A DNA stretch of 64,000 bases, from NCBI GenBank assembly GCA_047125605.1, contig CP138932.1:2356001-2420000 (forward strand), in the 5' to 3' direction. Of this stretch, positions 8,288-16,304 are shown in pieces. Below the pieces are notes generated by a model that ran no database searches, had not been told where the DNA came from, and saw only the letters and a list, made by a program, of their open reading frames with translations. Every line of letters begins with the position of its first letter. The stretch's first letter is position 1. Both the position numbers and the translations under genes were made by a program. Origin of the DNA: JAKVBK01 sp022447275 (GTDB lineage Bacteria > Pseudomonadota > Alphaproteobacteria > Rhodobacterales > Rhodobacteraceae).

Positions 8288-9091
8288 ATGTCCTTCTCTA
8301 TCTCAGGCAAGACTGCCATCGTGACCGGCGCCGCAAATGGCGTTGGGCTGGCCATTGCCCGGCGGTTTGTCGATGCCGGGGCGAATGTCATGATGGCAGA
8401 CATGGATGAAATCAGCCTGGCCGACGCCACCGATGACAACACCGACAATCTGCGCAGTTTCGCCGGAGACCTGAGGGAGAAGCTGACACAGGTCAACCTG
8501 ATCGCTGCCACGCTGGATGCCTTTGATCAGGTCGATATCCTCGTCAACGCCTCTCGGCAGATGGAGGCCTCTGATCCGCTGGACCCTGAAAGTGACGCTG
8601 TAGAGATGTTGATGCAGCAAAACATGATCACCCCGCTGCGCCTGAGCCAACTGGTTGCGCGTCGCATGATCAAGCAGGCGGAAAACACCCCTCCCGAGGA
8701 TCACAGCCCCATCGGATCGATCGTGAACCTCACTTCGATTGCGGCCCGCCGCACCCATCCGGAATTGCTGGGCTACTCCGTTTCAACCGCCGCCCTTGAT
8801 CAGATGACCCGTGCGCTCGCCGTGGCGCTGGCCCCCCATCGCATCCGGGTAAATGGCTGCGCCCTGGGCTCTGTCTTGTCGGAATCGCTGAAGAACGCCC
8901 TGAAGGAAAACAGCGCCTATCGCGACGACATCAAAGACCACACGCCCCTGAACCGCATTGGAAAGCCCAGCGAGGTTGCCGATGCGGTCCAGTTTCTGGC
9001 CTCGGAGGGCTCTGGGTTCATGACGGGCCAGATCATCACCGTCGATGGGGGCCGCACGCTTTTGGATCCCGTGACCGCCCCTGCGCACTGA
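8288..9091 (+). CDS. short-chain dehydrogenase/reductase-family protein with altered active site
   Basis: A Rossmann-fold protein of 267 residues with the SDR cofactor loop TGAANGVG at 13-20 and the usual C-terminal GQIITVDGG. The catalytic tyrosine (Y163) and serine (S150) can be placed. The lysine of the YxxxK motif is threonine (T167, in LGYSVSTAAL), and the NNAG motif reads VNAS. Classical SDR chemistry needs that lysine, so the protein may be a non-catalytic homologue or use another mechanism. Substrate unknown. Confidence 0.82.
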   Translation: MSFSISGKTAIVTGAANGVGLAIARRFVDAGANVMMADMDEISLADATDDNTDNLRSFAGDLREKLTQVNLIAATLDAFDQVDILVNASRQMEASDPLDPESDAVEMLMQQNMITPLRLSQLVARRMIKQAENTPPEDHSPIGSIVNLTSIAARRTHPELLGYSVSTAALDQMTRALAVALAPHRIRVNGCALGSVLSESLKNALKENSAYRDDIKDHTPLNRIGKPSEVADAVQFLASEGSGFMTGQIITVDGGRTLLDPVTAPAH

Positions 9092-9200
9092 TCACCTATC
9101 CACGAATTGTTCGGGCCGAAACGTTGCTGTCTCCTTTCGGGCTTTTCTGAGCGGCCGCCGCACGCCATGGTGACATGGGGCACGGCGGACGGGAGATGCC

Positions 9201-10331
9201 ATGAAAACGATCGTGATCGGCGGCGGCATTGTCGGCCTCTGCACAGCTTGGGCACTGCGCAAGCAGGGGGTTGATGTAACGGTGATCGAAGCTGGGCGGG
9301 TGCCCTGCGCCACTGCCGCCTCTTCTGATCATCACCGGCTGACACGCCCCTTCTATGGTGCCGCCCACGGCTACGCGGCGCGTATGCCCGCAGCCTTTGA
9401 CGCGTTCGAGACGCTGTTCGAAGACCTCCCTGCACCGCGCGGGCGCTACTATGTCGAAACCGGTATGGTCGTGACCAGCCGGGAGCGCGGCGATTATGCC
9501 GATCTGTCGCGTCAGTCCCTCGACCGGATCGGAGAACCCTACACCCTGCTGGAGACAGAGGCAGAGATTGCCCAACGCTTGCCCATGCTCGAGCCTGAGG
9601 GCATCACCTATGCGATGCTTGCGCGCGGAGGCGCGCTCATGGCCGACACCATCCTGCGCGATCTTGCCTTCCTGCTGCGCAGCACCGGCGTGCCAGTGGT
9701 GGAGCTTTCACCGGTGACGCGGCTGGATACGGCAGAGGGGATTGTGCATCTCGCGAGCGGAGACAACCTGCGTGCGGATCGCGTGATCCTATGCGCTGGC
9801 ACGGGGCTGTCCGCCCTGCTTCCGGGCCTCAACATTCCGCTGACCCCACGTCGGACGCTGATTGTCTATGCCGATCCCCCTGCAGACCTCGCGGACGCTT
9901 GGGCGCAGGCGCCCGGCTGGATCGATCTGGGCGGACCCACGGATTACTGGGGCCTGCCGCCAGTGGCCGGCCTGCCCCTCAAGCTGGGCAACGGGTTGAT
10001 GGGCCGGGACGATCCCGACGACAGTGACCGCCAGATCACCCGGGATGAGATGATTGCCCTGCGCGAAAGCTATCGCGGACTGTTCCGTGATATCGACGGG
10101 TTTCGCCTGCGATGGGGACAAGCAAATTACTGGATGAAGGCGCCGGAACATCGCTTCATCCTGCGGCGCCAGGGGCGCGTTCTAGCGGCGTCGGCCGACA
10201 GTGGACACGGGTTCAAATTTGGGGCGCTGAGCGGGATCGACATCGCCGAGGCTGTGGTCTCAGACGATGTCGATGGCGTGGCCGCGCGCATGGCGGGCGG
10301 TGATGATGGCGGTGATCTGGTGGGGCGCTGA
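9201..10331 (+). CDS. FAD-dependent oxidoreductase of the DAO (D-amino acid / sarcosine oxidase-like) family
   Basis: A 376-residue flavoprotein with the dinucleotide-binding motif IVIGGGIVGLCTAWAL at residues 4-19 followed by the acidic end VIEAG. The C-terminal part (ADSGHGFKFGALSG) matches the FAD-proximal GHGF/G motif of DAO-family amine oxidases such as sarcosine oxidase and DadA. It probably oxidises a secondary amine or amino acid. The upstream ATG 9201 has GGGAG about six bases before it. No neighbour identifies the substrate. Confidence 0.8.
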   Translation: MKTIVIGGGIVGLCTAWALRKQGVDVTVIEAGRVPCATAASSDHHRLTRPFYGAAHGYAARMPAAFDAFETLFEDLPAPRGRYYVETGMVVTSRERGDYADLSRQSLDRIGEPYTLLETEAEIAQRLPMLEPEGITYAMLARGGALMADTILRDLAFLLRSTGVPVVELSPVTRLDTAEGIVHLASGDNLRADRVILCAGTGLSALLPGLNIPLTPRRTLIVYADPPADLADAWAQAPGWIDLGGPTDYWGLPPVAGLPLKLGNGLMGRDDPDDSDRQITRDEMIALRESYRGLFRDIDGFRLRWGQANYWMKAPEHRFILRRQGRVLAASADSGHGFKFGALSGIDIAEAVVSDDVDGVAARMAGGDDGGDLVGR

Positions 10332-10358
10332 CAGGGCCGCGCCGGTCACTGCCGCCGC

Positions 10359-11420
10359 TCAATGATGCATCACGAAACGATAGGCACCGGCATCATCAAG
10401 GCTGCGTGACACGCGGCCCAACCGATGAAGATGGTTGAGATGGGCCACCGCCTCCACCAGCGCGAGGCCATACTCGCCCTCACCGATCTTGCGCTTGAAC
10501 AAGGGCTGGAAACATTCCGCAGCGGTGCGGGGCGTATCCAGCCAAGCCTCAAGGCGCCGCAAGGCGCCGTGGTGATTGTCGATCAACTGCCGCATGCGCG
10601 CAGGCAGGCCCGTAAATGGCAGCTTATGGCCGGGCAGCACGAGGTGATCCGGACGGGCATGGGTGGCAAGGCGCGTGCAGGCCTCCATCCAATCGCCCAC
10701 GGGATCGGCGTCGGGCTCCGTGGCGTAGACACCCAGATTGGGAGAGATTGACGGCAGCAACTGATCACCGCCGATCACCAGATTGTCGTCGCGCGACCAC
10801 AGGGTAACATGCTCAGGCGCATGGCCATTTCCCATGCGCACGTCCCAGTCGCGCCCTCCCAGCGTGATCGTGTCCCCCTCGCAGATGCGGGTATAGCCAA
10901 GGGGCATCGGCGCGACGCAATCGGCAAAATTGAAGGGCCGGCCCTCGGCCCGCGCCTTCAGGATATCCGGCGCCATACCCGCGCGCTGCCAAAACAAGAG
11001 CGTCTCGGCGGGGGGCACGGGTTGCGTGTCGAGTTGCAGCATCCGCGCCATCAACCAAGAGGTGCGCGAGGTCAAAAGCTCTGCGCCGAACGCGGTCTGA
11101 AACCAGCCCGCCAGCCCCACATGATCGGGATGGTGATGGGTTACCAGAACCCGGGTCACAGGCTTTCCGGCCAAGGGGCCTTCGAACAATGCCTGCCAAA
11201 TGGCACGGGTTTTCTTCGTGTCAAACCCAGTGTCGATCAGTGCCCAGCCGTCGCCTTCGTCAAGCGCATAGAGATTGACGTGATCCAGCGCCATCGGCAG
11301 CGGCAGGCGTAACCAAAGCACGCCCGACGCCACCTCAATTGCCTCAGAGGCCCCCGCGGAGGGCGCCTCTGGGAAGGGATAGCGGATCGGGCGCAGTTCA
11401 GAAGAAGTGGGCGCTTGCAC
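10359..11420 (-). CDS. metallo-beta-lactamase-fold hydrolase (glyoxalase II-like)
   Basis: A 353-residue MBL-fold protein with the metal motif THHHPDHVG near residue 95, further metal-ligand regions at GNGHAPEH and LPGHKLP, and a C-terminal helical domain with HLNHLHRLG as in lactonase/thioesterase-like MBL proteins. It starts with GTG at 11420, three bases after the acyl-CoA dehydrogenase stop on the same strand. This suggests an operon in which it could hydrolyse an acyl-CoA or lactone intermediate; that role is an inference. Confidence 0.82.
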   Translation of the reverse strand: MQAPTSSELRPIRYPFPEAPSAGASEAIEVASGVLWLRLPLPMALDHVNLYALDEGDGWALIDTGFDTKKTRAIWQALFEGPLAGKPVTRVLVTHHHPDHVGLAGWFQTAFGAELLTSRTSWLMARMLQLDTQPVPPAETLLFWQRAGMAPDILKARAEGRPFNFADCVAPMPLGYTRICEGDTITLGGRDWDVRMGNGHAPEHVTLWSRDDNLVIGGDQLLPSISPNLGVYATEPDADPVGDWMEACTRLATHARPDHLVLPGHKLPFTGLPARMRQLIDNHHGALRRLEAWLDTPRTAAECFQPLFKRKIGEGEYGLALVEAVAHLNHLHRLGRVSRSLDDAGAYRFVMHH

Positions 11421-11423
11421 CTA

Positions 11424-13133
11424 TCAGGCCACAGCCAGATCGTCGGCGGAAAGGGCGAAGATGTCCTCTGCACCTGTTCTGGCCTGTGCCAAAAGGCCCG
11501 TATGCTCGGGCAGCAGACGATTCATGAAGAATCGCGCCAGCGCCGTCCTTGGGCCCGTGCCGCCCTCCGCCATGGCAGAGGCGAGGTGCACATGACCGCC
11601 CAGCACCCGTGCGAACGCCGTCAGATACGGAACGGCCCCGGCAAAGCGGGTATCCATATCCTGGCTGACCAGCCATTCCGTGACCTCGCGGAGGTTTTCC
11701 GAAGCCTGCCAAAGCGGCTTTGCCAGATCGGGTAGGGCCGCGCGCGCAGCTTCGGCGCCGTCTTCGATCTCTTCCAGCAAGCGAGCAACCGCTTCGCCAC
11801 CATCCATGAGCTTACGGCCCACAAGGTCCATGGCCTGGATGCCGTTGGTGCCCTCATAGATTGCCGTGACGCGCACATCGCGCAGATATTGCGCCGCGCC
11901 AGTTTCCTCAACAAAGCCCATGCCGCCATGCACCTGCACGCCGATATTGGCCACGTTGATGCCCACATCCGTGCCATAGGCCTTGGTGATCGGCGTCAAC
12001 AATGCAGCGCGGGCGGCCCAGTCTGCATCCTCGGTGGCGTTCGACATATCGATCGCCACAGCATTCATCAGCGCGATGCCGCGGGCGGCGTAGGTCTCGG
12101 CGCGCATGGTCGCCAGCATCCGGCGCACATCTGCGTGCTCCACAATGGTGCCCGAGCCACCGGCACGGCCCTGCTTGCGGTCCTGCGCATAGGCCAGCGC
12201 CTTCTGGGTGGCGGCCTCGGCGACACCGATGCCCTGAGTGCCCACGCCCAGACGGGCATTGTTCATCATCGTGAACATCGCTGCCATGCCCTTGTTAGGC
12301 TGGCCAACCAACCATCCTGTGGCGCCGTCATACTGCATGACCGCGGTGGGCGAGCCGTGCAGGCCCAGCTTGTGCTCAAGGCTGACCACCTTGAGCGAAT
12401 TTGCAACGCCCAAAGAGCCATCCGCATTCGGCAAGCGCTTGGGCACCATGAACAGGCTGATCCCTTTGGTGCCCGGCGCCGCATCGGGCAGGCGCGCCAG
12501 CACGAGGTGGCAGATGTTTTCGGCCATATCGTGATCAGCCCAGGAGATATAAATCTTTTGGCCGGTGATCGCGTATGTGCCATCCCCATTGTCCACGGCC
12601 TTGCTCTGCAGGGCCCCAACATCGGAACCGGCCTGCGGTTCGGTCAGGTTCATGGTCCCGGTCCACTCGCCGGAAATCAGCTTGGGCAGGTAGAGATCTT
12701 TCAGGGCATCGCTGGCATGAGCTTCAAGCGCTTCGATCTGGCCCTGCGTCATCAGCGGGTTGAGCTGCAGCGACAGGCAGGCGCCCGAGAACATCTCGTT
12801 CACTGCGGTCGTTAGCGTCAACGGCAGCCCCATGCCCCCATGCTCCGGGCTGGCATTGATCGATGTCCATCCGCCCTCTGCAATCTGCCCGTAGGCCGCT
12901 GCAAATCCCGGGGACGTGCGCACAACACCGTTTTCCAGCACGGCGGGCTGCAGATCGCCCTCCCGGTTCAGCGGGGCCAAGGTGCCTTCGCTCAGCTTGC
13001 CTGCCTCTACCAGGATCGCCGAGGATACATCGGCGGTCGCCTCGGCAAACCGATCTGTTGCCTGAACGTGGGGAAAGCCGGCAACCTTTTCCATTAGGAA
13101 CTGGAAATCAACAAGCGGAGCGCGATAGGACAT
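11424..13133 (-). CDS. acyl-CoA dehydrogenase, DmdC-like long form
   Basis: FAD enzyme introducing a double bond into an acyl-CoA. It has 569 residues, longer than the roughly 380 of short-chain enzymes, and resembles the 3-methylmercaptopropionyl-CoA dehydrogenase (DmdC)/FadE5-like group. Family segments visible are TGTMNLTEPQAGSD (FAD/substrate loop), GITGQKIYISWADHD-like strand, QVHGGMGF and YEGTNGIQAMDLVGRKL, the last carrying the presumed catalytic glutamate. ATG 13133 is supported by GAGGAA about seven bases upstream. Its substrate (DMSP-derived thioester or a fatty acyl-CoA) cannot be settled from sequence alone. Confidence 0.88.
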   Translation of the reverse strand: MSYRAPLVDFQFLMEKVAGFPHVQATDRFAEATADVSSAILVEAGKLSEGTLAPLNREGDLQPAVLENGVVRTSPGFAAAYGQIAEGGWTSINASPEHGGMGLPLTLTTAVNEMFSGACLSLQLNPLMTQGQIEALEAHASDALKDLYLPKLISGEWTGTMNLTEPQAGSDVGALQSKAVDNGDGTYAITGQKIYISWADHDMAENICHLVLARLPDAAPGTKGISLFMVPKRLPNADGSLGVANSLKVVSLEHKLGLHGSPTAVMQYDGATGWLVGQPNKGMAAMFTMMNNARLGVGTQGIGVAEAATQKALAYAQDRKQGRAGGSGTIVEHADVRRMLATMRAETYAARGIALMNAVAIDMSNATEDADWAARAALLTPITKAYGTDVGINVANIGVQVHGGMGFVEETGAAQYLRDVRVTAIYEGTNGIQAMDLVGRKLMDGGEAVARLLEEIEDGAEAARAALPDLAKPLWQASENLREVTEWLVSQDMDTRFAGAVPYLTAFARVLGGHVHLASAMAEGGTGPRTALARFFMNRLLPEHTGLLAQARTGAEDIFALSADDLAVA

Positions 13134-13252
13134 GGACAGTTTCCTCGAAATGGGGTTTGGCCAGAGCAATTGGGTGAGCAGTGGGCAGACCCTAAACGCC
13201 GTTTGAGCGGCTGGGCAATGCCGAACGCGGCGTCACACGGAGCAAGGCAGGG

Positions 13253-14233
13253 ATGCAGCTGGCAACCGAAATCCTCACCCCGGACGCAAACGGGATCTCA
13301 CGCGCAGCAGACTTGCTGCGCGCCGGCAAGCTCGTCGCCTTCCCCACAGAGACGGTCTACGGGCTGGGCGGCATCGCCACACGGCCCGACGCTGTGGCCT
13401 CAATCTATGCGGCAAAAGGCCGGCCCAGTTTCAACCCGCTGATCGCCCATGTCGCCGATCTCGACACCGCGCGGCGCATTGCCCATTTCTCTGACATGGC
13501 AGAGGCCTTGGCCGCCGCCTTCTGGCCCGGCCCTATGACGCTGGTCCTGCCCTTGCGGGAAGGGCACGGTCTCGCGCCCGGTGTCACGGCAGGGCTGGAG
13601 ACGGTGGCCCTGCGCATTCCTGCAGCCCCGGTTGCCCAACGGGTGCTCGAACGGGTGGGCCAACCTGTCGCGGCCCCCTCAGCCAACCCGTCGGGGCGCA
13701 TCAGCCCGACACGGGCAGAGCATGTCATTGCGGGGCTGTCCGGCCGAATCGCGGCTGTGCTGGATGGTGGGGCCTGTCCGGTTGGGGTGGAAAGCACCAT
13801 CGTGGCCACCGATCCGGCGCCCCGCATACTGCGCGCAGGCGGGCTGTCGGCAGAGGCAATTAGCGCCGCACTAGGCCTAGATCTGCCAGCCGGCCCCGTG
13901 ATTGAGGACAGCACACCCACCGCGCCCGGACAGCTGACATCGCACTATGCGCCGTCAAAGCCCGTGCGTTTGAATGCAACAGCCGCCTTGGATGGCGAGG
14001 TGTGGCTTGGCTTTGGGCCCGTTGCTGAGGGTCAGCATACCCTGTCTCAAAGCCGCGATCTGGCCGAGGCTGCGGCCAATCTCTTTGATATGCTGCACTG
14101 CTTGGATGACGGGCCACACACGCGAATTGCCGTCGCACCGATCCCTCATAAGGGCTTGGGCGCCGCCATCAATGACCGACTGCAGAGGGCCGCTGCGCCG
14201 AGCCCGCGCGGGGGTACGCCCGAAGCGGGCTAA
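13253..14233 (+). CDS. tsaC: L-threonylcarbamoyladenylate synthase (Sua5/YwlC/TsaC)
   Basis: Makes threonylcarbamoyl-AMP from threonine, bicarbonate and ATP for the tRNA t6A37 modification. The YrdC domain is clear: FPTETVYGLGG near residue 34, KGRPSFNPL, SANPSGRISPT and GVESTIV. After the HYAPSKP linker comes the extra C-terminal Sua5 domain, which explains the 326 residues. It is divergent from the acyl-CoA dehydrogenase and convergent with mcd. Confidence 0.93.
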   Translation: MQLATEILTPDANGISRAADLLRAGKLVAFPTETVYGLGGIATRPDAVASIYAAKGRPSFNPLIAHVADLDTARRIAHFSDMAEALAAAFWPGPMTLVLPLREGHGLAPGVTAGLETVALRIPAAPVAQRVLERVGQPVAAPSANPSGRISPTRAEHVIAGLSGRIAAVLDGGACPVGVESTIVATDPAPRILRAGGLSAEAISAALGLDLPAGPVIEDSTPTAPGQLTSHYAPSKPVRLNATAALDGEVWLGFGPVAEGQHTLSQSRDLAEAAANLFDMLHCLDDGPHTRIAVAPIPHKGLGAAINDRLQRAAAPSPRGGTPEAG

Positions 14234-14312
14234 CGCCAATATTCTGATGTCGCGGAGGTTTCGCCAGCAAGGCTGCGCGGGATTCAGCGATCTGGGATCG
14301 AGCTGACCAGCC

Positions 14313-14343
14313 GTGGGGCGGGGCACTTTCGCCCCCGCTCCAC
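14313..14343. terminator. hairpin between convergent tsaC and mcd, probable bidirectional terminator
   Basis: GTGGGGCGGGGC and GCCCCCGCTCCAC form a strong stem, with one mismatch, around a short loop. It sits in the 118-base gap where the two genes converge. T residues downstream are few on either strand, so it may act as a stability or Rho-assisted element rather than a textbook terminator. Confidence 0.5.
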
Positions 14344-14351
14344 GCGCTTGT

Positions 14352-16040
14352 TTAGCCCAGCAACCGGCGGGCAATCACCTGTGCCTGAATCTCGGCAGCG
14401 CCCTCAAAGATGTTGAGGATGCGCGCGTCACACAGAACACGGCTAACCGCATATTCCAGCGCAAAGCCATTGCCACCGTGGATTTGCAGGCTGTTATCCG
14501 CCGCAGCCCAAGCCACACGGGCCCCCAGCAGCTTGGCCATGCCCGCTTCAAGATCGCAGCGCCGGCCATTGTCCTTCTCCCACGCGGAGAAGTAGGTCAG
14601 CTGACGGGCGATCATGATCTCGACAGCCATCATTGCCAGCTTGCCGGACACCCGCGGGAAGGCCACCAGGGACTTGCCAAACTGCTTGCGATCCTCGGCG
14701 TACTGCATCCCGATATCGAGCGCAGACTGTGCCACGCCAATGGCGCGCGCCGCTGTCTGGATACGGGCGCTTTCGAAGGTCTCCATGAGCTGCTTGAAGC
14801 CCTTGCCTTCTTCGCCGCCCAGCAGGTTTTCACCCTTCACTTTGAAATCGTCGAAATTGACCGTGTATTCCTTCATGCCCCGATAGCCGAGCACTTCGAT
14901 CTCACCGCCGGAAATGCCGGGATCCTGCCAGGGCTGCTCATCCGTGCCAGGCGTTTTCTCCGCCAGGAACATGGACAGACCGCGATGGTCTGTCGTGTCT
15001 GGCACAGAGCGTGCCAGTACCGTCATCACATGGGTGCGCGCCGCATGGGTAATCCAGGTTTTGTTGCCGTTCAGCGTCCAGTCGCCGTCGGCGCCTTTCA
15101 CGGCCTTGGTGCGCAATGCGCCCAGATCCGAGCCGGTGTTGGGCTCTGTGAACACGGCGGTGGGGAGGATCTCACCGGAGGCAAGCCCAGGCAGCCACTT
15201 TTCCTTCTGCGCATCCGTGCCGCCACAAATGATCAGTTCTGCCGCAATCTCGGAACGGGTGCCGAGGGAGCCAACGCCAATATAGCCGCGTGAAAGTTCC
15301 TCGGAGACAACGCACATGGAGGCCTTTGACAGTCCAAACCCGCCGAACTCTTCCGGGATCGTCAGGCCAAACACGCCCATTTCGGCCAGTTCCTCGATGA
15401 TCTCCATCGGGATCAGCTCATCATTGAGGTGCCACTCGTGGGCAACGGGCAAAATCCGGTCCACGGTGTAACGGCGGAACTGCTCCCGGATCATCTCCAG
15501 CTCTTCGTCGAGGCCGCTGGCGCCGACAGTGCTTTCCGCCTTGCGCTCCTGCATGAGGGCCACGAGGCGCGTGCGTGCAGCGGGCGTATTGCCTTCTGTG
15601 CTGAGGCGCATGATCTCGGGGGTCATCAAGGCCTGCTGCGCATCCGCTCCAAGGCCCAAATCCTGCAGGCGCAAAAACTCACCCTGGTTCATCGGGATGC
15701 CGCCCTGCACTTGGCAGAGATACTCGCCAAACCCGATTTGCAAGAGCAGCTGCTCGACCTCGCCGAACTTGCCTTCTTCCTTAAGGCGGCTGGCCCAGTT
15801 CTGCATCTGGCGCAGGCTTTCCACATATGTGGCCAGCCATGCCAGGCCGTGGGTTGCTGTCTGGTTCTGCTCAATCAGGCGGGCCGAAACGCGGCCATCG
15901 CGTTCCACAAGGCTGCGCACCTGTGCCTTGGCGGCCTCCAACAGGGCCTCCAGGGGGGCAATCGATGCGGCCGTCAGATCGGTGAGGTCCGAAAGAACGG
16001 GCGTTGGGGTTGCAGAAAAGTCCTGTCCGTCGTGGGCCAT
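14352..16040 (-). CDS. mcd: (2S)-methylsuccinyl-CoA dehydrogenase (ethylmalonyl-CoA pathway)
   Basis: Oxidises (2S)-methylsuccinyl-CoA to mesaconyl-CoA in the ethylmalonyl-CoA pathway for acetyl-CoA assimilation. The 562-residue protein has the roughly 150-residue N-terminal extension that distinguishes Mcd from ordinary acyl-CoA dehydrogenases (THGLAWLATYVESLRQMQNW; FGEYLCQVQGGIPMNQGE). The dehydrogenase core follows, with FTEPNTGSDLGALRTKAV, QIHGGNGFALEYAVSRV and FEGAAEIQAQVIARRLL. ATG 16040 is preceded by AAAGGAG; the longer frame upstream has no family sequence. A perfect palindrome lies about 107 bases upstream. Confidence 0.9.
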   Translation of the reverse strand: MAHDGQDFSATPTPVLSDLTDLTAASIAPLEALLEAAKAQVRSLVERDGRVSARLIEQNQTATHGLAWLATYVESLRQMQNWASRLKEEGKFGEVEQLLLQIGFGEYLCQVQGGIPMNQGEFLRLQDLGLGADAQQALMTPEIMRLSTEGNTPAARTRLVALMQERKAESTVGASGLDEELEMIREQFRRYTVDRILPVAHEWHLNDELIPMEIIEELAEMGVFGLTIPEEFGGFGLSKASMCVVSEELSRGYIGVGSLGTRSEIAAELIICGGTDAQKEKWLPGLASGEILPTAVFTEPNTGSDLGALRTKAVKGADGDWTLNGNKTWITHAARTHVMTVLARSVPDTTDHRGLSMFLAEKTPGTDEQPWQDPGISGGEIEVLGYRGMKEYTVNFDDFKVKGENLLGGEEGKGFKQLMETFESARIQTAARAIGVAQSALDIGMQYAEDRKQFGKSLVAFPRVSGKLAMMAVEIMIARQLTYFSAWEKDNGRRCDLEAGMAKLLGARVAWAAADNSLQIHGGNGFALEYAVSRVLCDARILNIFEGAAEIQAQVIARRLLG

Positions 16041-16146
16041 GGCCGGGCTCCTTTGCATACATTCATAGCAATCGGGCCGCAGGTTTGCCGTCGCCCGATC
16101 TTTAGATTGGCCCGGTCTACGGCCTTCGCAACCGCAGCGCAACAAA

Positions 16147-16169
16147 AATTCGCCGCGCCGCGGCGAATT
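16147..16169. promoter_or_regulatory. perfect 11-bp palindrome between mcd and the sensor kinase gene, candidate operator
   Basis: AATTCGCCGCG and CGCGGCGAATT are exact inverted repeats around a single C. The site lies in the divergent spacer, 107 bases before the mcd start and 136 bases before the kinase start. Its symmetry and position fit a dimeric repressor site better than a terminator, since no gene ends here. Confidence 0.5.
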
Positions 16170-16304
16170 GAACAAAAATAACCAAAGGGCCAAAAAACCT
16201 CTTTCCTTTCCCCCGCGCGGTCCTAAGGCGAGGTTGCGCAGCGCTGCCCTGCCCCCCTAGGCTTTAAAAAGGTCATCACACAGCCAGACAAAGGGGGCCG
16301 CTCA

